Shown here piece after piece: positions 21,725 to 31,930 of a stretch of DNA of 64,000 nucleotides (the first letter of the stretch is position 1; every line of letters begins with the position of its first letter). The position numbers were made by a program, and so were the translations under genes. The DNA comes from Isoetes taiwanensis (taxonomy: Eukaryota; Streptophyta; Lycopodiopsida; Isoetales; Isoetaceae). Below the pieces are notes generated by a model. That model did not search any database and was not told where the DNA came from. It worked only from the letters and a program-made list of their open reading frames with translations. The stretch is from assembly GCA_021234155.1 (NCBI GenBank), contig JAJEKV010000102.1, positions 124,001 through 188,000 of the forward strand, given 5' to 3'.

Positions 21725-22029
21725 AAAGCAAGTGTATATAAAAAGTTTTGTTTCTTATGTAATCTGAAATGATTAATACAAATCCTCGCTTGTAATCTGA
21801 AATGTAACCTTATGTAATCATTTTATATGTTTAATATAAATCTTCACCGTTTAATTGATGGGGGTGAAAGTGACACACGTAGAAAAATTACATTAAGGAT
21901 GAGCGGAATGGGACGAGAGAAACACATGATGAAACCCACCATCAAATGTCACATCAAATGCAAGGTCAATCATTCAAAAGTCGGTCAGGCGGGGAAAGAT
22001 TGAGGGAAACCCTAAATCTAGTTTTGCAT

Positions 22030-22680
22030 GCGGACATTGGCTTATCCCAATCCAGCTATGGCGGAAGAAAGCGAAGGAGAACACGAGCACAAACAATTTC
22101 GGCCAGTTCAAATGCAACAGATCGGTAGGACCTATTTGGAGCAAATAAACCAGAAGTAGGCGGATATTAGAGGAGGAGGACCCATGAATTCGAGGTATTC
22201 TAGGCTTAAAACATAGGTTAATTCTCGATGGGCTTAAAGAATTAGAAGTTTAAGGCGGTGATAGGCGGTTGCCTTTCTTTATAGTAGAATGTGATTTCTA
22301 TATTACTAATGATGTTGTTTTACGGATGCGGTCGGGGAGACTTAACAGAGCTGGTGCAGCCGGCGGGGGATCTGGGGTGGCGTATGATTCGAGGATGAGT
22401 TCGCGGCTCTCTCCATGCTTGAGGAAGAGGATATGTTCATCCAACTAAAGCAGGAAATGGTCCATGCTTCAGCCATTAAAAAGTGCTCAACGGGCCGATG
22501 CATGGAGACACAACAACACGAGACAATACTTTATGAATCAGATCATAAGTGGGAGCGTAAAAACGAGAAGCTCATGTTTTAGTGTTGCTGGATTTCACCA
22601 ACTATTCAGAAGAGAAAAACTTGATCTCATCTTGAACATACTTGGAAGAAGAAGCGCATGATGATCACAATGCGGGGATC
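22030..22680 (+). pseudogene. Second plus-strand gene, copy C, degraded
   Basis: Homologous to 14937-15701. Pieces of exon 1 (about 22055-22260) and exon 2 (about 22325-22680) are recognisable by nucleotide identity, but both are frameshifted repeatedly, mostly where copy B reads CAG or CTG. Confidence 0.55.
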
Positions 22681-23599
22681 CGATTGAGGCCCAATAAATG
22701 TATGTCATCATTAACCTCTTCAAAACAGCTATTATTATATCTCTAATGCATTTTGATAAGACTAGAAGCTTCGGGGTTATAGTTTTCCCTCGATTTTTCT
22801 CGCATACTTCATTTCATAAGAAGTATGAACTATTCTACCGGGTATGGTAGATTTCCATATGTATTTTTCTCCCTTTGAAATATTAAACCAACGTTTGAAT
22901 CACCACAGCTTCACCACAGTTTTCACCACATTTTTCACCACAGCTTTCACCACAGATTTCACCATAATCAGCCAGGGGCATTGACCATTTTTTGACCCGG
23001 TCAGAAAATGGAATGGCTCTCGATTCTCGATAGTATCTTGGTGATTTTGGTGACAAAGAATATATGGATCCCAAATTAGGTCCCTGAATTGATATGAGGC
23101 CAAAATTCATTAAGCTCTGTTTTGTGTAAAGATTCTTGCAAGGCCACTAACTTTTGCTTCAGGGAATTCTGTGTTTTTCTTTTCAGTTTCTTTTGAACTC
23201 TATTTCTTTTGAACCCGAGCCACCCATCTCATATTTTCCTATTTGCTGCTGGTTACCATATTTTGTTAGTGTGCAAATCATAGATTCTGCACCTTCAAAT
23301 TCCTTGTTTGCATTTTATAATTAATGACAAAAGTTCAAATTTATTCTGAGCAGTTCATTACTTGAAAGAACAGTGGAAACTCAGAGAACAGTTAAAGCAA
23401 AAGAAATAGTCACAACAGCTGTAGAGAAGAGGAGTTCTGTCATTAATGAAAAAGCTTTACAAAAAATGGAGTCACAAGGACTATTGCAAAACAAGTTCTG
23501 TATTTAATTAAAAAGCTTTACAAAGAATAGTCACAAGGACTACTGCCAAAAAAATTGAAACCAGAGATTACAAAAAACAAGGCTTGATCTTGGGGCCAT

Positions 23600-23914
23600 C
23601 TTGCTCCTATATGAAGGTCGTCCTCCCGGCATACATCTTCATTTCGAGAGTCAGCTCCTCGTCGAGGTAACTGCATGCACCCACTGGATCACCCGCAAGC
23701 GTTTAAGTACCGCCTGATGATCCATGATGAGCTTCTCCACCTCGGTGGAGTGAACCATACCGATCAGACCCGGGTGGTCTCCGGAGGAAGACACGGATTC
23801 TCCGGAGGAAGACACGGATCCTCCGGAGGAAGACACGGACCGTGCCGGCGGCGGAGGAGCAGGCACCATGGCCGGGATAGTATTCCTGCGCGGTGTAGTC
23901 TTGAACTTGGTCAT
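23600..23914 (-). pseudogene. Small proline/serine-rich ORF, copy C
   Basis: The start MTKFKTTP is at 23914; the proline run and SSSGGSVSSSGESV repeat are intact. A frameshift affects the region after SSGDHP, but the CAG codon that reads TGA in copy B is preserved here (VIQWVHA). See the copy B entry. Confidence 0.45.
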
Positions 23915-24124
23915 GGCGGAAGTGAAGGAGATGGACGGAATGGGGAAGGAGTGAAGGAGATGGCGGAATAAACGATGGGGACGGAATGGACGGAATGAAG
24001 CTGCAGGGCAGAATTTTGGGAATAAAAGGGATGCAAAATCGTAGGCATGCATACGATTTTGGAAATGAGGCAGAAGAGGAAAGGGACGTTTGCATGCATA
24101 CGATTGCACACCTCGGGAGCCGAG

Positions 24125-24346
24125 CCACCCACCACATGTCACCACATGATTCACCATATGTACCATTTGCATCACCACAACCACAGTATTCACCACATGA
24201 TTCACCACATGCCACCTAGGCTCCAACATGCCAAGGTGGCTCAAACATGCCACATAGGCTCCAACATGCCACCTAGGCTCCAACATGCCACCTACGCTCC
24301 AACATGCCACGTGGGCTCCAACATGCCACGAAGCATGCCACCTAGG
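24125..24346. repeat. Truncated 19-bp array, right end of the tandem array
   Basis: The CACCACATG border and about seven 19-bp units match copies A and B, then the homology stops at CACCTAGG (24346) and unrelated sequence follows. The Ulp1-like gene is therefore missing from copy C. Confidence 0.85.
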
Positions 24347-25120
24347 AGACTGGAGAAACCCGCATGTTTGAAAGAAATCCTCTGCCAAATCGCATGGCTG
24401 CAAGAATTTTTTCAGCCATGGCTGTACGGATTATGAAAAAGGATTTTCTGTGGTAAGATTTGTCTCCACAGAATCGCCATGGCGATGTTGAAGAGCAGGA
24501 AACAGAATTTTGTGGTAAATTTTAGCTCCACGTTGCTCAAGGCAATTTAGATGAGCACTAAAAGACACAAGTTTTGCTTAGCAAAATCGCTGTGGCGATT
24601 ATGCTGAGCAAATGTTTTTTTTTTTTAAGTTATATTTTTGTAGTCATCACTTTAAAATGGCAGAGAAATACATGGGTTTTGTTTCAATGAGTAATCGCCA
24701 CAAATGATTTTTGTTGAGCAGATTTAAGGGGCAAACAGAGCATTCTTGCTCAAGCAAATCGCCACAGCGATTGTGTTGAGCAGAAAATATGTTTTTTTTT
24801 TTAAGATTTTATTTGTTTTATTACGTAGAATAAGCTTTAAAATTTTAAAATAAAAATATTATTATGTCAATGGAAGTAGCTACGCAGCTCTAAATGTTCG
24901 TGGCCGCGATTCGTCTGAACATTTTTACGCTTTCTAATGGTCAGCTCTTACTCAAAAAAGAGCTCAGATTAGCCTTACAAATGCCAATTTCGGATACACT
25001 GCGATTTTATGGGTGAAAATCATAAAAATAAATGGCAACTTCTACTCAATTGCAACCAATTACGGCGTTTTATAGAGAACCAACAACCTATTTCATACTA
25101 AACGAGAATTTCGAAATTCT
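24347..25120. other. Non-coding region with AATCGCC/GGCGATT palindromes
   Basis: No coding frame. Three short palindromes with the same arms occur at about 24472-24487 (AATCGCCATGGCGATG), 24587-24601 (AATCGCTGTGGCGATT) and 24757-24773 (AATCGCCACAGCGATT), each associated with a GAGCA word and a following poly-T. The spacing is about 115 and 170 bp, suggesting a degenerate tandem repeat built around a hairpin. Confidence 0.55.
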
Positions 25121-25124
25121 CTAA

Positions 25125-25679
25125 TTAATTAATTAATTCTTGCTTATTCATGAGGAAATTGCCATCTACTATGTCAGGGCTCCAGCTGTTTGGACAGATC
25201 ATGGTGTTTGGCTCATTGAGGTACCCTTTGTATCTGCTGTCATCAATGAGAAGCACGTTCTCTTTTGTGAAACCTGGAAATTCGTCGTAGACCTTTTTGA
25301 GGTGCTTCAAAAAAATTGGCTTTCCACTCTTATATAAATTTGTGTTGGTACACTGATCTTGATTCCATATGAACTTGAATTTGTCCTTGTATTTCATCAA
25401 TGCTCCCTTAACTATCATTCTCAAGTTTTGAGCCTGCAGGCTGGACCAAAGTGCTATATGAAAATTCTGACTACACCAATCTATGAACTCGGCCCAGCCT
25501 GGTCTAGTTACTACCCACTTGGATCTGTTAAGTGTGATCAACTTAACACCAACTTCTTTGGCAATTGGGTAGTAACGACTCTTGTCATAGCTTCTACCCA
25601 AAACTCCATTGCAAAAAACAAGCGTGATTGGTCTTAACCTTGTAGTCTTCGCATGGACGAGTTGGTGCAGTTTTGGAAA
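25125..25679 (-). CDS. Terminal exon: NIF/FCP1-like domain lacking the nucleophile Asp
   Basis: This exon begins after TTGGTAG and is open for 185 codons. Motifs in order: THLVF-type beta strand with FCNGVLGRSYD where active family members have DxDGVL or DxNGVL; SKWVVTRPGWAEF; WSSLQAQNL (the T/S of motif II); the Lys of KPIFLKHLKK (motif III); and LLIDDSRYKGYL (motif IV Asp pair). Motifs II to IV are kept while the catalytic Asp position is Phe, which would abolish phosphoryl transfer. The next exon upstream (25851-25718) is basic and joins in phase. Certainty on the fold is good; certainty on inactivity depends on the DNA around 25,620 being correct. Confidence 0.75.
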   Translation of the reverse strand, partial: FPKLHQLVHAKTTRLRPITLVFCNGVLGRSYDKSRYYPIAKEVGVKLITLNRSKWVVTRPGWAEFIDWCSQNFHIALWSSLQAQNLRMIVKGALMKYKDKFKFIWNQDQCTNTNLYKSGKPIFLKHLKKVYDEFPGFTKENVLLIDDSRYKGYLNEPNTMICPNSWSPDIVDGNFLMNKQELIN

Positions 25680-28600
25680 CTACCAAAGCATTTCTTGGTG
25701 CGTGGCTGGAAACTTACGCCAAAGATCTCTCTTCGAGGGGCTGGAAACTTCGGCTTCAAAGATGTCTTGAGGTGTCTTTTGCTTGGAATTCCGCTCTTGC
25801 TTTTTCTCTCGAGACACCGCCCACCGCAAAAATTTAATGAGATTCTCAGAACTATATGGGTCAAATTAAAAAGAAGACAGGCACAAAAGGTTGGAAGTTA
25901 CCTTGTGACTTACATTCACCAAACAATTTGTTCAGATCATAACCTGATGCATCTGTTGATTTGGCAGATTGGTGTGGAGCATGACTTAATGCATCTGCTG
26001 ATCTGGCAGATTGTTGTCAAGTTGGAGCTTGACTTGATGCACCTACTGATTTGTTGACATCTACTGATTTGTCCGAGTTCCTGTAACCTGATGCATCTTC
26101 TGTGTCTAATGCTATTGAAGGGGTGTGAGTGTCTTGTTCCCCTACCGGATCACATTGTACCTCTATATCTACAAAGTAGGGATGAAGAAGTAAGCTACAT
26201 ATCCCAATTGCATCAAACAAGACTTGATTACCTTTGAGGGTAGAAAATAATTCCCTTTTTGGTGTGCTATATGGACTCACAAAGTCATTGCCACCCAAGT
26301 ATGAGCGATTACACACAATTAGTAAACGGCACCATGCTCTGCAAACCTGGAATTGAATCACAATTGATTGTAACTATGCTTTGGTTTCTTTAACTAAGTT
26401 CCAGGCTTTTTTACTCTCTTTACGATGTTCCTGTTTATATATATATCTAAAGTGCCCCCTAAAATGAGCGAGCGATCTCATCCCAGGGGGCACTTTAGAT
26501 ACAATAAACAGGACAAGCAAAAGAGACTAAGCCAGCCAGGATGTAAACTAAGCCAGCCAGCCAGCCAGGATGTAAACTAAGCTACCTATAAGTGCTCACC
26601 TATAAGTGCCTCAGTAGCTTGAAGTTGCTTTTGATCCTCCCTACTCACACCTAAGGCTTGTACCCATGCTGTAGAAAATTCATGACAGCAATTCTCAATG
26701 CAACGGTGATTACAAATCCGCAAAGTGAAGCATAAATTTGTCAATGAGAATACAATTATACTAAGCACGCCAGAATTTTGTTATGAAGTACCTCAAGAGG
26801 CCGAAAGGGACATGGAAGATGGTATTGGTGATCGCATTCAAAGAATCAAAGTTGGTAGTGGTTTCCCCATCCACCTGGAGGATCTTGCCACGTAATGGAC
26901 AGCCACTACCATAATCTTCAGCCTTTATCAAGGTCCGGAAGTAGTGGATCCAAGACAAATAAAGGAAGACGGTCCTTGCAAGACAGAAACCTCTCTAACC
27001 TTGGTTCCAGCACTTTCAATGTTGTTGTGTCTGCTTCCCTGGCTGACAGCAGATTAAGCTCCTCGATTTTTGTCTGCTCAAGTTCTGGTAGTTCCTTCAA
27101 ATTTCGACCACGTATCTTGGCATATAGCCCGAATACCGCCCGCGACGACTTGGTTTATCCTTAATCATTCCTTCCATTTTTTTAAATCTTTATTCATCTT
27201 CTCGATGCGGAACTCAAGGTGTTGAACCTTCGCTTGTAGCACCCGCGTGCTTTGATCACAAGTTTGCAACCTTGCCTTACCCTGAATCACTTCTGATCTT
27301 GTAGAGTTGATCCATTCTCCCAGTGTCCTGTTAAATTCAACTGGAAAGTAATCCAAGGTTAGTACCACATGACACAACAGGCACCACTTTACACACCACA
27401 AATTCCATCATGACAAACTTTGCACCACAAATGGCGTCATATTCACCACATGTGGTGTGGCATGTGGCACCAAACCGGTGCCACATGCCACACCACATAT
27501 GGCACCACAATGCACCCAAAGCACCACATATGGCAATCCATTACCAAGACCACAAAGCAAGGCGTCAAAGACACCACATGTGGTGCAAAATGTGGATCCA
27601 TAGTGGTGCCACATTAGATACCACATGTGGCACCACAATGCAATGTAAGGCACCACATCCGTGCAGTGCATCCACCACCCCATATGTGGCGAGATAGCGT
27701 GGTGCAATATTTAGCGCAGTTAGATTGGCACCACATATGGCGGACAATCCACCATTCACAAGTATCACCATATCTAACATCACATATGACACTAAGTATA
27801 GAAACATATGGAAGCCAATTCACTATTCGGATAAGGTACCACGTTTGGTACTATATGTGATACTACATATGCTACAAACTACATTATTAACATATAATTG
27901 GCACCATATGAGCGTCCAGAACACATTTGAAGCTACATACCACTGTGAACTGAAATTATCCACCACAACTTGAAACTAGCAAAGACAAATTTCCTACACA
28001 TAACTTACAACACACCCAAATGAAGAAGTAAGTGGTGTACATTGATTGTTCAAGCTTGCTAGACCTTCTGTTGAAAAAATAGGTCCAATATTAAATTGCA
28101 TCATATGGTGGTTCCAGAAGAAGAGAGTTGAAAAGTACCTATTTTTTCAGGTGATTTTCCCTAGATTCTTCTTACAACTTGAGGAGGCTTTGAATTGTGG
28201 CCTAGTCATTTCAAGAGAGGAAGCATCATCGTGGCATTTTGCTCTGCTTCCTCACTATTTGAAATGCTTGCATGCTTCCTCTTACGTTGGGACGGAGAGG
28301 CTTCGCACCTTTTTTCTCTTAACTGTTGCTTTAAACTCAACCCGGTTTATTTCTTTTCCTTTTGTGTGAAGGTAATACGCAACACCATAGTGCCGTGAGG
28401 CCATGCCTCCCCGTGCACACTTCCTTTGTGTGATTTTCCTGTAAAGGGACATATATTCATTATACCTCTCCTTGCTCAGATTCTTCAACCTGCATGATGA
28501 AACAAAACAATATTTTAAACAACAGAGAATCATGGACATCCCCGAATCTAGAATGCAACCCACCTGTAAGTGGATTTTCCTAATACTTTCGGTCCCCAAA

Positions 28601-28700
28601 CAGACTCGATTTCTTCTTGTGTGGCGTAATGCTTTTCTTGCCTGTACATTTCCTTGTAGGTGTATCCCGTGGCATTCAAGTCCGGTATGATCAGAGCCAT
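25125..28700 (-). CDS. Multi-exon gene with C-terminal NIF/FCP1-like (HAD) domain
   Basis: Exons with matching splice signals: 28700-28564 (start MALIIPDLNATGYTYKEMYR, donor CAG/GTGGG), 28489-28286 (acceptor CATGCAG, donor AAC/GTAAGA), part of 27340-26794 (coiled-coil-like, frameshifted), about 26760-26600 (donor ATAG/GTGAGC), 26346-25914 (acceptor TTCCAG, donor GTAAGT), 25851-25718, and 25679-25125. The last exon (185 codons) is a NIF/FCP1-type HAD domain: RPGWAEFIDWCSQNFHIALW, then FKFIWNQDQC, a KPIFLKHL lysine, and ENVLLIDDSRYKG. NIF domains dephosphorylate proteins such as the RNA polymerase II tail. Here the nucleophile motif is VFCNGVL rather than DxNGVL, so the first Asp is missing. 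An in-frame TGA at 26017-26019 interrupts exon 26346-25914. It is the most host-like gene here, though much of it may be decayed. Confidence 0.6.
26430..26512. mobile_element. Short inverted-repeat (MITE-like) hairpin in an intron
   Basis: Perfect 16-bp arms ATCTAAAGTGCCCCCT (26445-26460) and its complement (26485-26500) enclose a 24-nt loop. The symmetry extends outward through CCTGTTTA / TAAACAGG (26430 and 26512). It lies in an intron of the minus-strand NIF-domain gene. It could be a foldback insertion or a small-RNA-like hairpin; no target duplication is certain. A GCCAGCCAGCCAG run with a duplicated GGATGTAAACTAAG follows at 26530-26582. Confidence 0.7.
27355..27965. repeat. CACCAC/GTGGTG-rich degenerate repeat region
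   Basis: About 600 bp of CACCACA(T)ATGG and ATGTGGTGCC words in both orientations with no fixed period, lying in a large intron of the NIF-domain gene. Histidine- and cysteine-rich ORFs on both strands are composition artefacts. The word is the same as in the transposase-associated clusters at 138-440 and 6273-10645. Confidence 0.75.
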
Positions 28701-28738
28701 TTCGTGATCGATCTTCTTGCCAGAAATCAGAAATGCTC

Positions 28739-31070
28739 TTGCCGGATTAAGGGAGCGTGATCAGAGTTTTTGAGGGAAAGAATCAGAAATGGTTTGTTTG
28801 GACGTTTCGGCAAAGACAAGATCTGGTCCCCGGGGCGATTATCTTATCTTGCATCTAAATCCGCGCATTACCGCCACACCGTGGCGACGGTAATGCCGAC
28901 GCAGCCAGTGGGTAGCCCCTAGGGGGCAACTTACTAGGTATGTGCATTTATTATTAATGTGCACATTTTCTAATGTGCACATTTATTAAGGTGCACACCT
29001 TTCCATGTGGCCACATTTTTCCACCTAGCCATTAAAGGCAAGTGGGCCCATTCCCAATTATCCCACATGCCAAAAGGGATAATTGGAAACCCTAGCCTAA
29101 CCCCCTTGTCTATTTAGGTAGGAGAAACCCTAATTTGGCCATTTTTGTTCCTAGGATTTTAGAGCTCTGTTTTGGCTGCTTCAAGAGCCAAAACCGCCTC
29201 CCAGACTCTGTCTGAGCGAATTGCACCATTAGTTTCGCTCAGGGATAGGTTCTATACGTACAAAATTAAAATTTCTGACGTATAAAGTTAAAAAATACGT
29301 ATTTTTTAATAAAATACGTATTTAACGTATAAATACCTCGCCGGGAAAAAAAATTCGGCGCACGCCGAAACCTTCGCGGAAAGCCGCGCGAAAATTTTTT
29401 CGCGCGACGCCAAATAGAAAGAATCGGCCGAAAGGACAGTTCGACATTCAAGCAGACGCTGAAAAGCTTCGCGGATAGCTGCGACGCGAAAATTTTTCGC
29501 AGACGCTTATCCATCGCATCAGACGCAAAGTAGCGTGTTCAAAAAAACGGCAAAAAAAAACTTCGGCAAAAACAATTCGGGCGTCGGAAGATTTTCGGCG
29601 ACGCCGAAAACAACCTTAATCGCGTGCAGCGAAAAGTCCGCGACGCGGCTGGAGCGTTGAGCAGCGTCTGTAAAAATTTTGGTTTCAAGGTGATTGTTAT
29701 GAAGGTTTCGCAGACGCGGAAAATTTTTCGCGACGCGATATAGTTGTTTTCACAGACAAAATCTTCCGACGGAATTGTTTTGTCCGATTTTTATGCTTTT
29801 ATAACGCAAATTTGTGCCGTATCATACAATTCATAATGTATTCGTATAAAGCGCATAACAGCATTGAACCTATCCCCGGTTTCGCTTTTGATTCGAAAGC
29901 AAAGGCGGCAGGATGGTCGAACTCGTGTCGAGGAGCAACCCAAGGATCAGGTATTTAGTCAATTAAATAGTCTAAACCATCTTTCGGTCATAGAATGAGG
30001 GTTTAGCCTATTAAATTGCCCACCGGCAACCCTCTAGATCTCTAGATACCGGACTCTAACTAAAGAACCTAACTCTATGATATAGATTAGATCTAGTTCT
30101 TTAGTTCTTCCGCGGATGTATATGGATGTTGTATCTCTATGAACTCCTTGTATTGGGAAGGGGGTAGAGACCTAAAGCTTGGTAGTAGATGCTCCTAGAT
30201 TAGCCTCTCTAGCACACTATAGATTCAAATTGTGTACAAGAACCCACACAGGTTGTGGGTGAAGGGGCCGACCGCTAAGAAGGAGGTTCGTGTTCGACTC
30301 TTAAACGATCCCCCCGGTGTGTAAAGGCCACGGGGATCATTGTGACTAGGTCTAATGGCTTACCACCGAAAGCGGGTAAGGCATGGACTCGACACCCGTG
30401 AAGTGGGGTTCACTTTCCGGTGGGTTCGGGCCGAATACGTGCGGTGGCCCTCTAGTCACCTTGAGTCAAAGATGTAGATCTCTCGAGGGAGTGATCCCTA
30501 CCGCCCCATCGGAACCGGGAGATGAAACCCCGGGGATAGCCCTTTTGGCTATGCATCCCGGGACTCTGATCAGTCCCGACACTTTTCAGCCTACTCCGCA
30601 AAGTGTGCACGTGGAGGGGCGGATGGAGTGGACAACCCTATGCCATGTTCATATGCCGCCCAAATCCATTGCCATGAATTCATGCGCAATGAACTCTGGA
30701 GACCCAAGCCGTCGACCATCCCTTTGAGTCTGAGCCTTGGGTAGGATCCCTATGTATGATGCTGATCATTGTCTATGCAGATGTTGATGCACCACCCTTC
30801 GAGGTGGATATGTGATTATGTTGTATACTGACACGTATGTTTACGCTTCCGCAGCTAGGTAGGCCCTGAGGGAGACGGGGTAAAATGACCCCTTCACTCT
30901 TCCCACTAGAGACCCGCAAGACGGTCCGCGTTGATATGTGGAGGGCCCTCAGACAAGATGTAGCCTGGTTTGGGGATGAACTCCTGTTTGTATACGGTGC
31001 GGGCATCGTATACGAGTAGGGGACGTCACATTTGCCGGTAAGGGAGCGTGATCAGAGTTTTTGAGGGAAA
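28739..31070. mobile_element. LTR-like insertion between ~40-bp direct repeats
   Basis: A direct repeat starting TTGCCGG and containing GGGAGCGTGATCAGAG lies at 28739-28779 and 31032-31070. Between them, the sequence has LTR-like hallmarks. A leader-like stretch CTATTTAGGTAGGAGAAACC is at about 29110, and the right end GGGGACGTCACA (31029) is a typical LTR terminus. TGTG at about 28936 could be the matching left end. I see no primer-binding site, gag or pol, so a solo LTR is the best guess, just upstream of the NIF-domain gene start. A direct repeat this long is not a normal target duplication. ORFs such as 30383-30727 lack any recognisable domain. Confidence 0.45.
29330..29780. repeat. CpG-rich stretch with repeated AAAATTTTTCGCG words
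   Basis: Within the LTR-like insertion, CGAAAATTTTTTCGCGCGACG-like palindromic words recur at about 29388, 29488 and 29715 with many GACGC words. It is preceded at 29277-29340 by ACGTAT/TACGTA repeats. The density of CpG is unlike the AT-rich neighbours. No gene. Confidence 0.6.
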
Positions 31071-31328
31071 ATGATCGTGTAATTCAGAAAGGACAAAAAT
31101 TTGAATAAGTAATCATGTGTATATTTGAAAAAATAACTGCCTCTCCCACTATAAATTCGGTAGTTCCCACCACACTTAGCACCCAAAAATGTGGTCCTAA
31201 AATGCACGTTTTTGTTCCACTACAACATGCTTTCACCCCGTAAAGTTTCAATCATGCTGCACCCCAGACATGCAGGAACATGAGGGTGTTGTACTTTCAG
31301 CAATGCCCCTAGTAAAACACCATTGAGT

Positions 31329-31440
31329 CTAGAAATTTTCATAAATGGCTGCCTCCTCCTCGTCATGCAATCTTTGCTGCGGATGAGGTTTCCTCACCAG
31401 CTTCACAGTTTTCTTAGGTGCATGCTTGTTTCTTTCTTGC
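31329..31440 (-). CDS. Terminal exon of an unrecognised minus-strand gene
   Basis: A strong acceptor (pyrimidine tract then TTTTACAG) precedes an open frame, QERNKHAPKKTVKLVRKPHP then an acidic DEEEAAIYENF and stop at 31331-31329. It is a basic-then-acidic short C-terminal tail. Upstream exons were not found: the sequence on that side is the palindrome array. It could be the end of a gene disrupted by the repeats, or a chance splice-like structure. Confidence 0.35.
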
Positions 31441-31583
31441 CTGTAAAAAAAAACGGTAGTAGTGGTTTTAAAGGTAGAAAAAGCATCGTTAAAATATATT
31501 CTGGAATAAACTTACGATAATGTTCTTAAAATTACCAAAAACTGCCCTTTTATGTTGTCAAAAAACTGGCTAATGACTTCTAA

Positions 31584-31930
31584 AAGTGAAAGTGTATTTC
31601 GGAATACACTTTCACTTTAGGGAGAAGAAAAAGTGTATTCCGGAATACACTTTCGTTTACACACAACACAAAAGTGTATTTCGGAATACACTTTCTGTTT
31701 TCTCTAAAGTGAAAGTGTATTCCGGAATACACTTTCACTTTAGGGAGAAGAAAAAGTGTATTCCGGAATACACTTTCGTTTACACACAACACAAAAGTGT
31801 ATTTCGGAATACACTTTCTGTTTTCTCTGAAGTGAAAGTGTATTCCGGAATACACTTTCACTTCGGGAAAAACAAAAGTTGTATTCCGGAATACAATTTT
31901 GAAACCAAAATTGTATTCCGGATGTATTCT
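31584..31930. repeat. Array of GTATTCCGGAATAC palindromes in 123-bp tandem units
   Basis: Nine palindromes centred on TTCCGGAA (or TTTCGGAA) lie at about 31584-31617, 31629-31653, 31671-31694, 31707-31740, 31752-31777, 31794-31818, 31831-31863, 31877-31900 and 31907-31930. Three palindromes with three different spacers make one 123-bp unit, repeated at 31611, 31734 and 31857. The longest palindromes have 15-nt arms. As 123 is 41 codons, both strands stay open (plus 31586-32047, minus 31963-31580), but the translation is an obvious repeat artefact. Two isolated relatives lie at about 32157-32172 and 32196-32219. Confidence 0.95.

Larger units (their letters stand above)
5647..24346. mobile_element. 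Tandem array of a 7.1-7.3 kb multi-gene transposon-like unit
   Basis: The phrase GGCCACTATACTCAACC starts copies at 5647, 12980 and 20061. Copy A is 7,333 bp, copy B 7,081 bp, and copy C stops at 24346 inside the 19-bp minisatellite. The extra ~252 bp of A is explained by an internal duplication (6780-7297). Order in each unit: transposase C-terminus (+), CACCAC cluster, 279-aa ORF (+), a two-exon gene (+), CACCAC cluster, small ORF (-), CACCAC cluster, 19-bp array, CACCAC cluster, Ulp1-like gene (-), two small ORFs (-). Copies are nearly identical apart from CAG/CTG-associated differences, so the duplication is recent or is an assembly product. Confidence 0.9.

Noticed and set aside
5647-24346. 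Repeat-induced point mutation as the cause of copy differences
   Set aside because: That process gives C-to-T changes only; here most differences are indels and A-to-G or T-to-C type changes confined to CAG/CTG.
30383-30727. 114-codon ORF in the LTR-like insertion
   Set aside because: No recognisable retroelement domain, no conserved composition, and it lies in what appears to be LTR or untranslated sequence.
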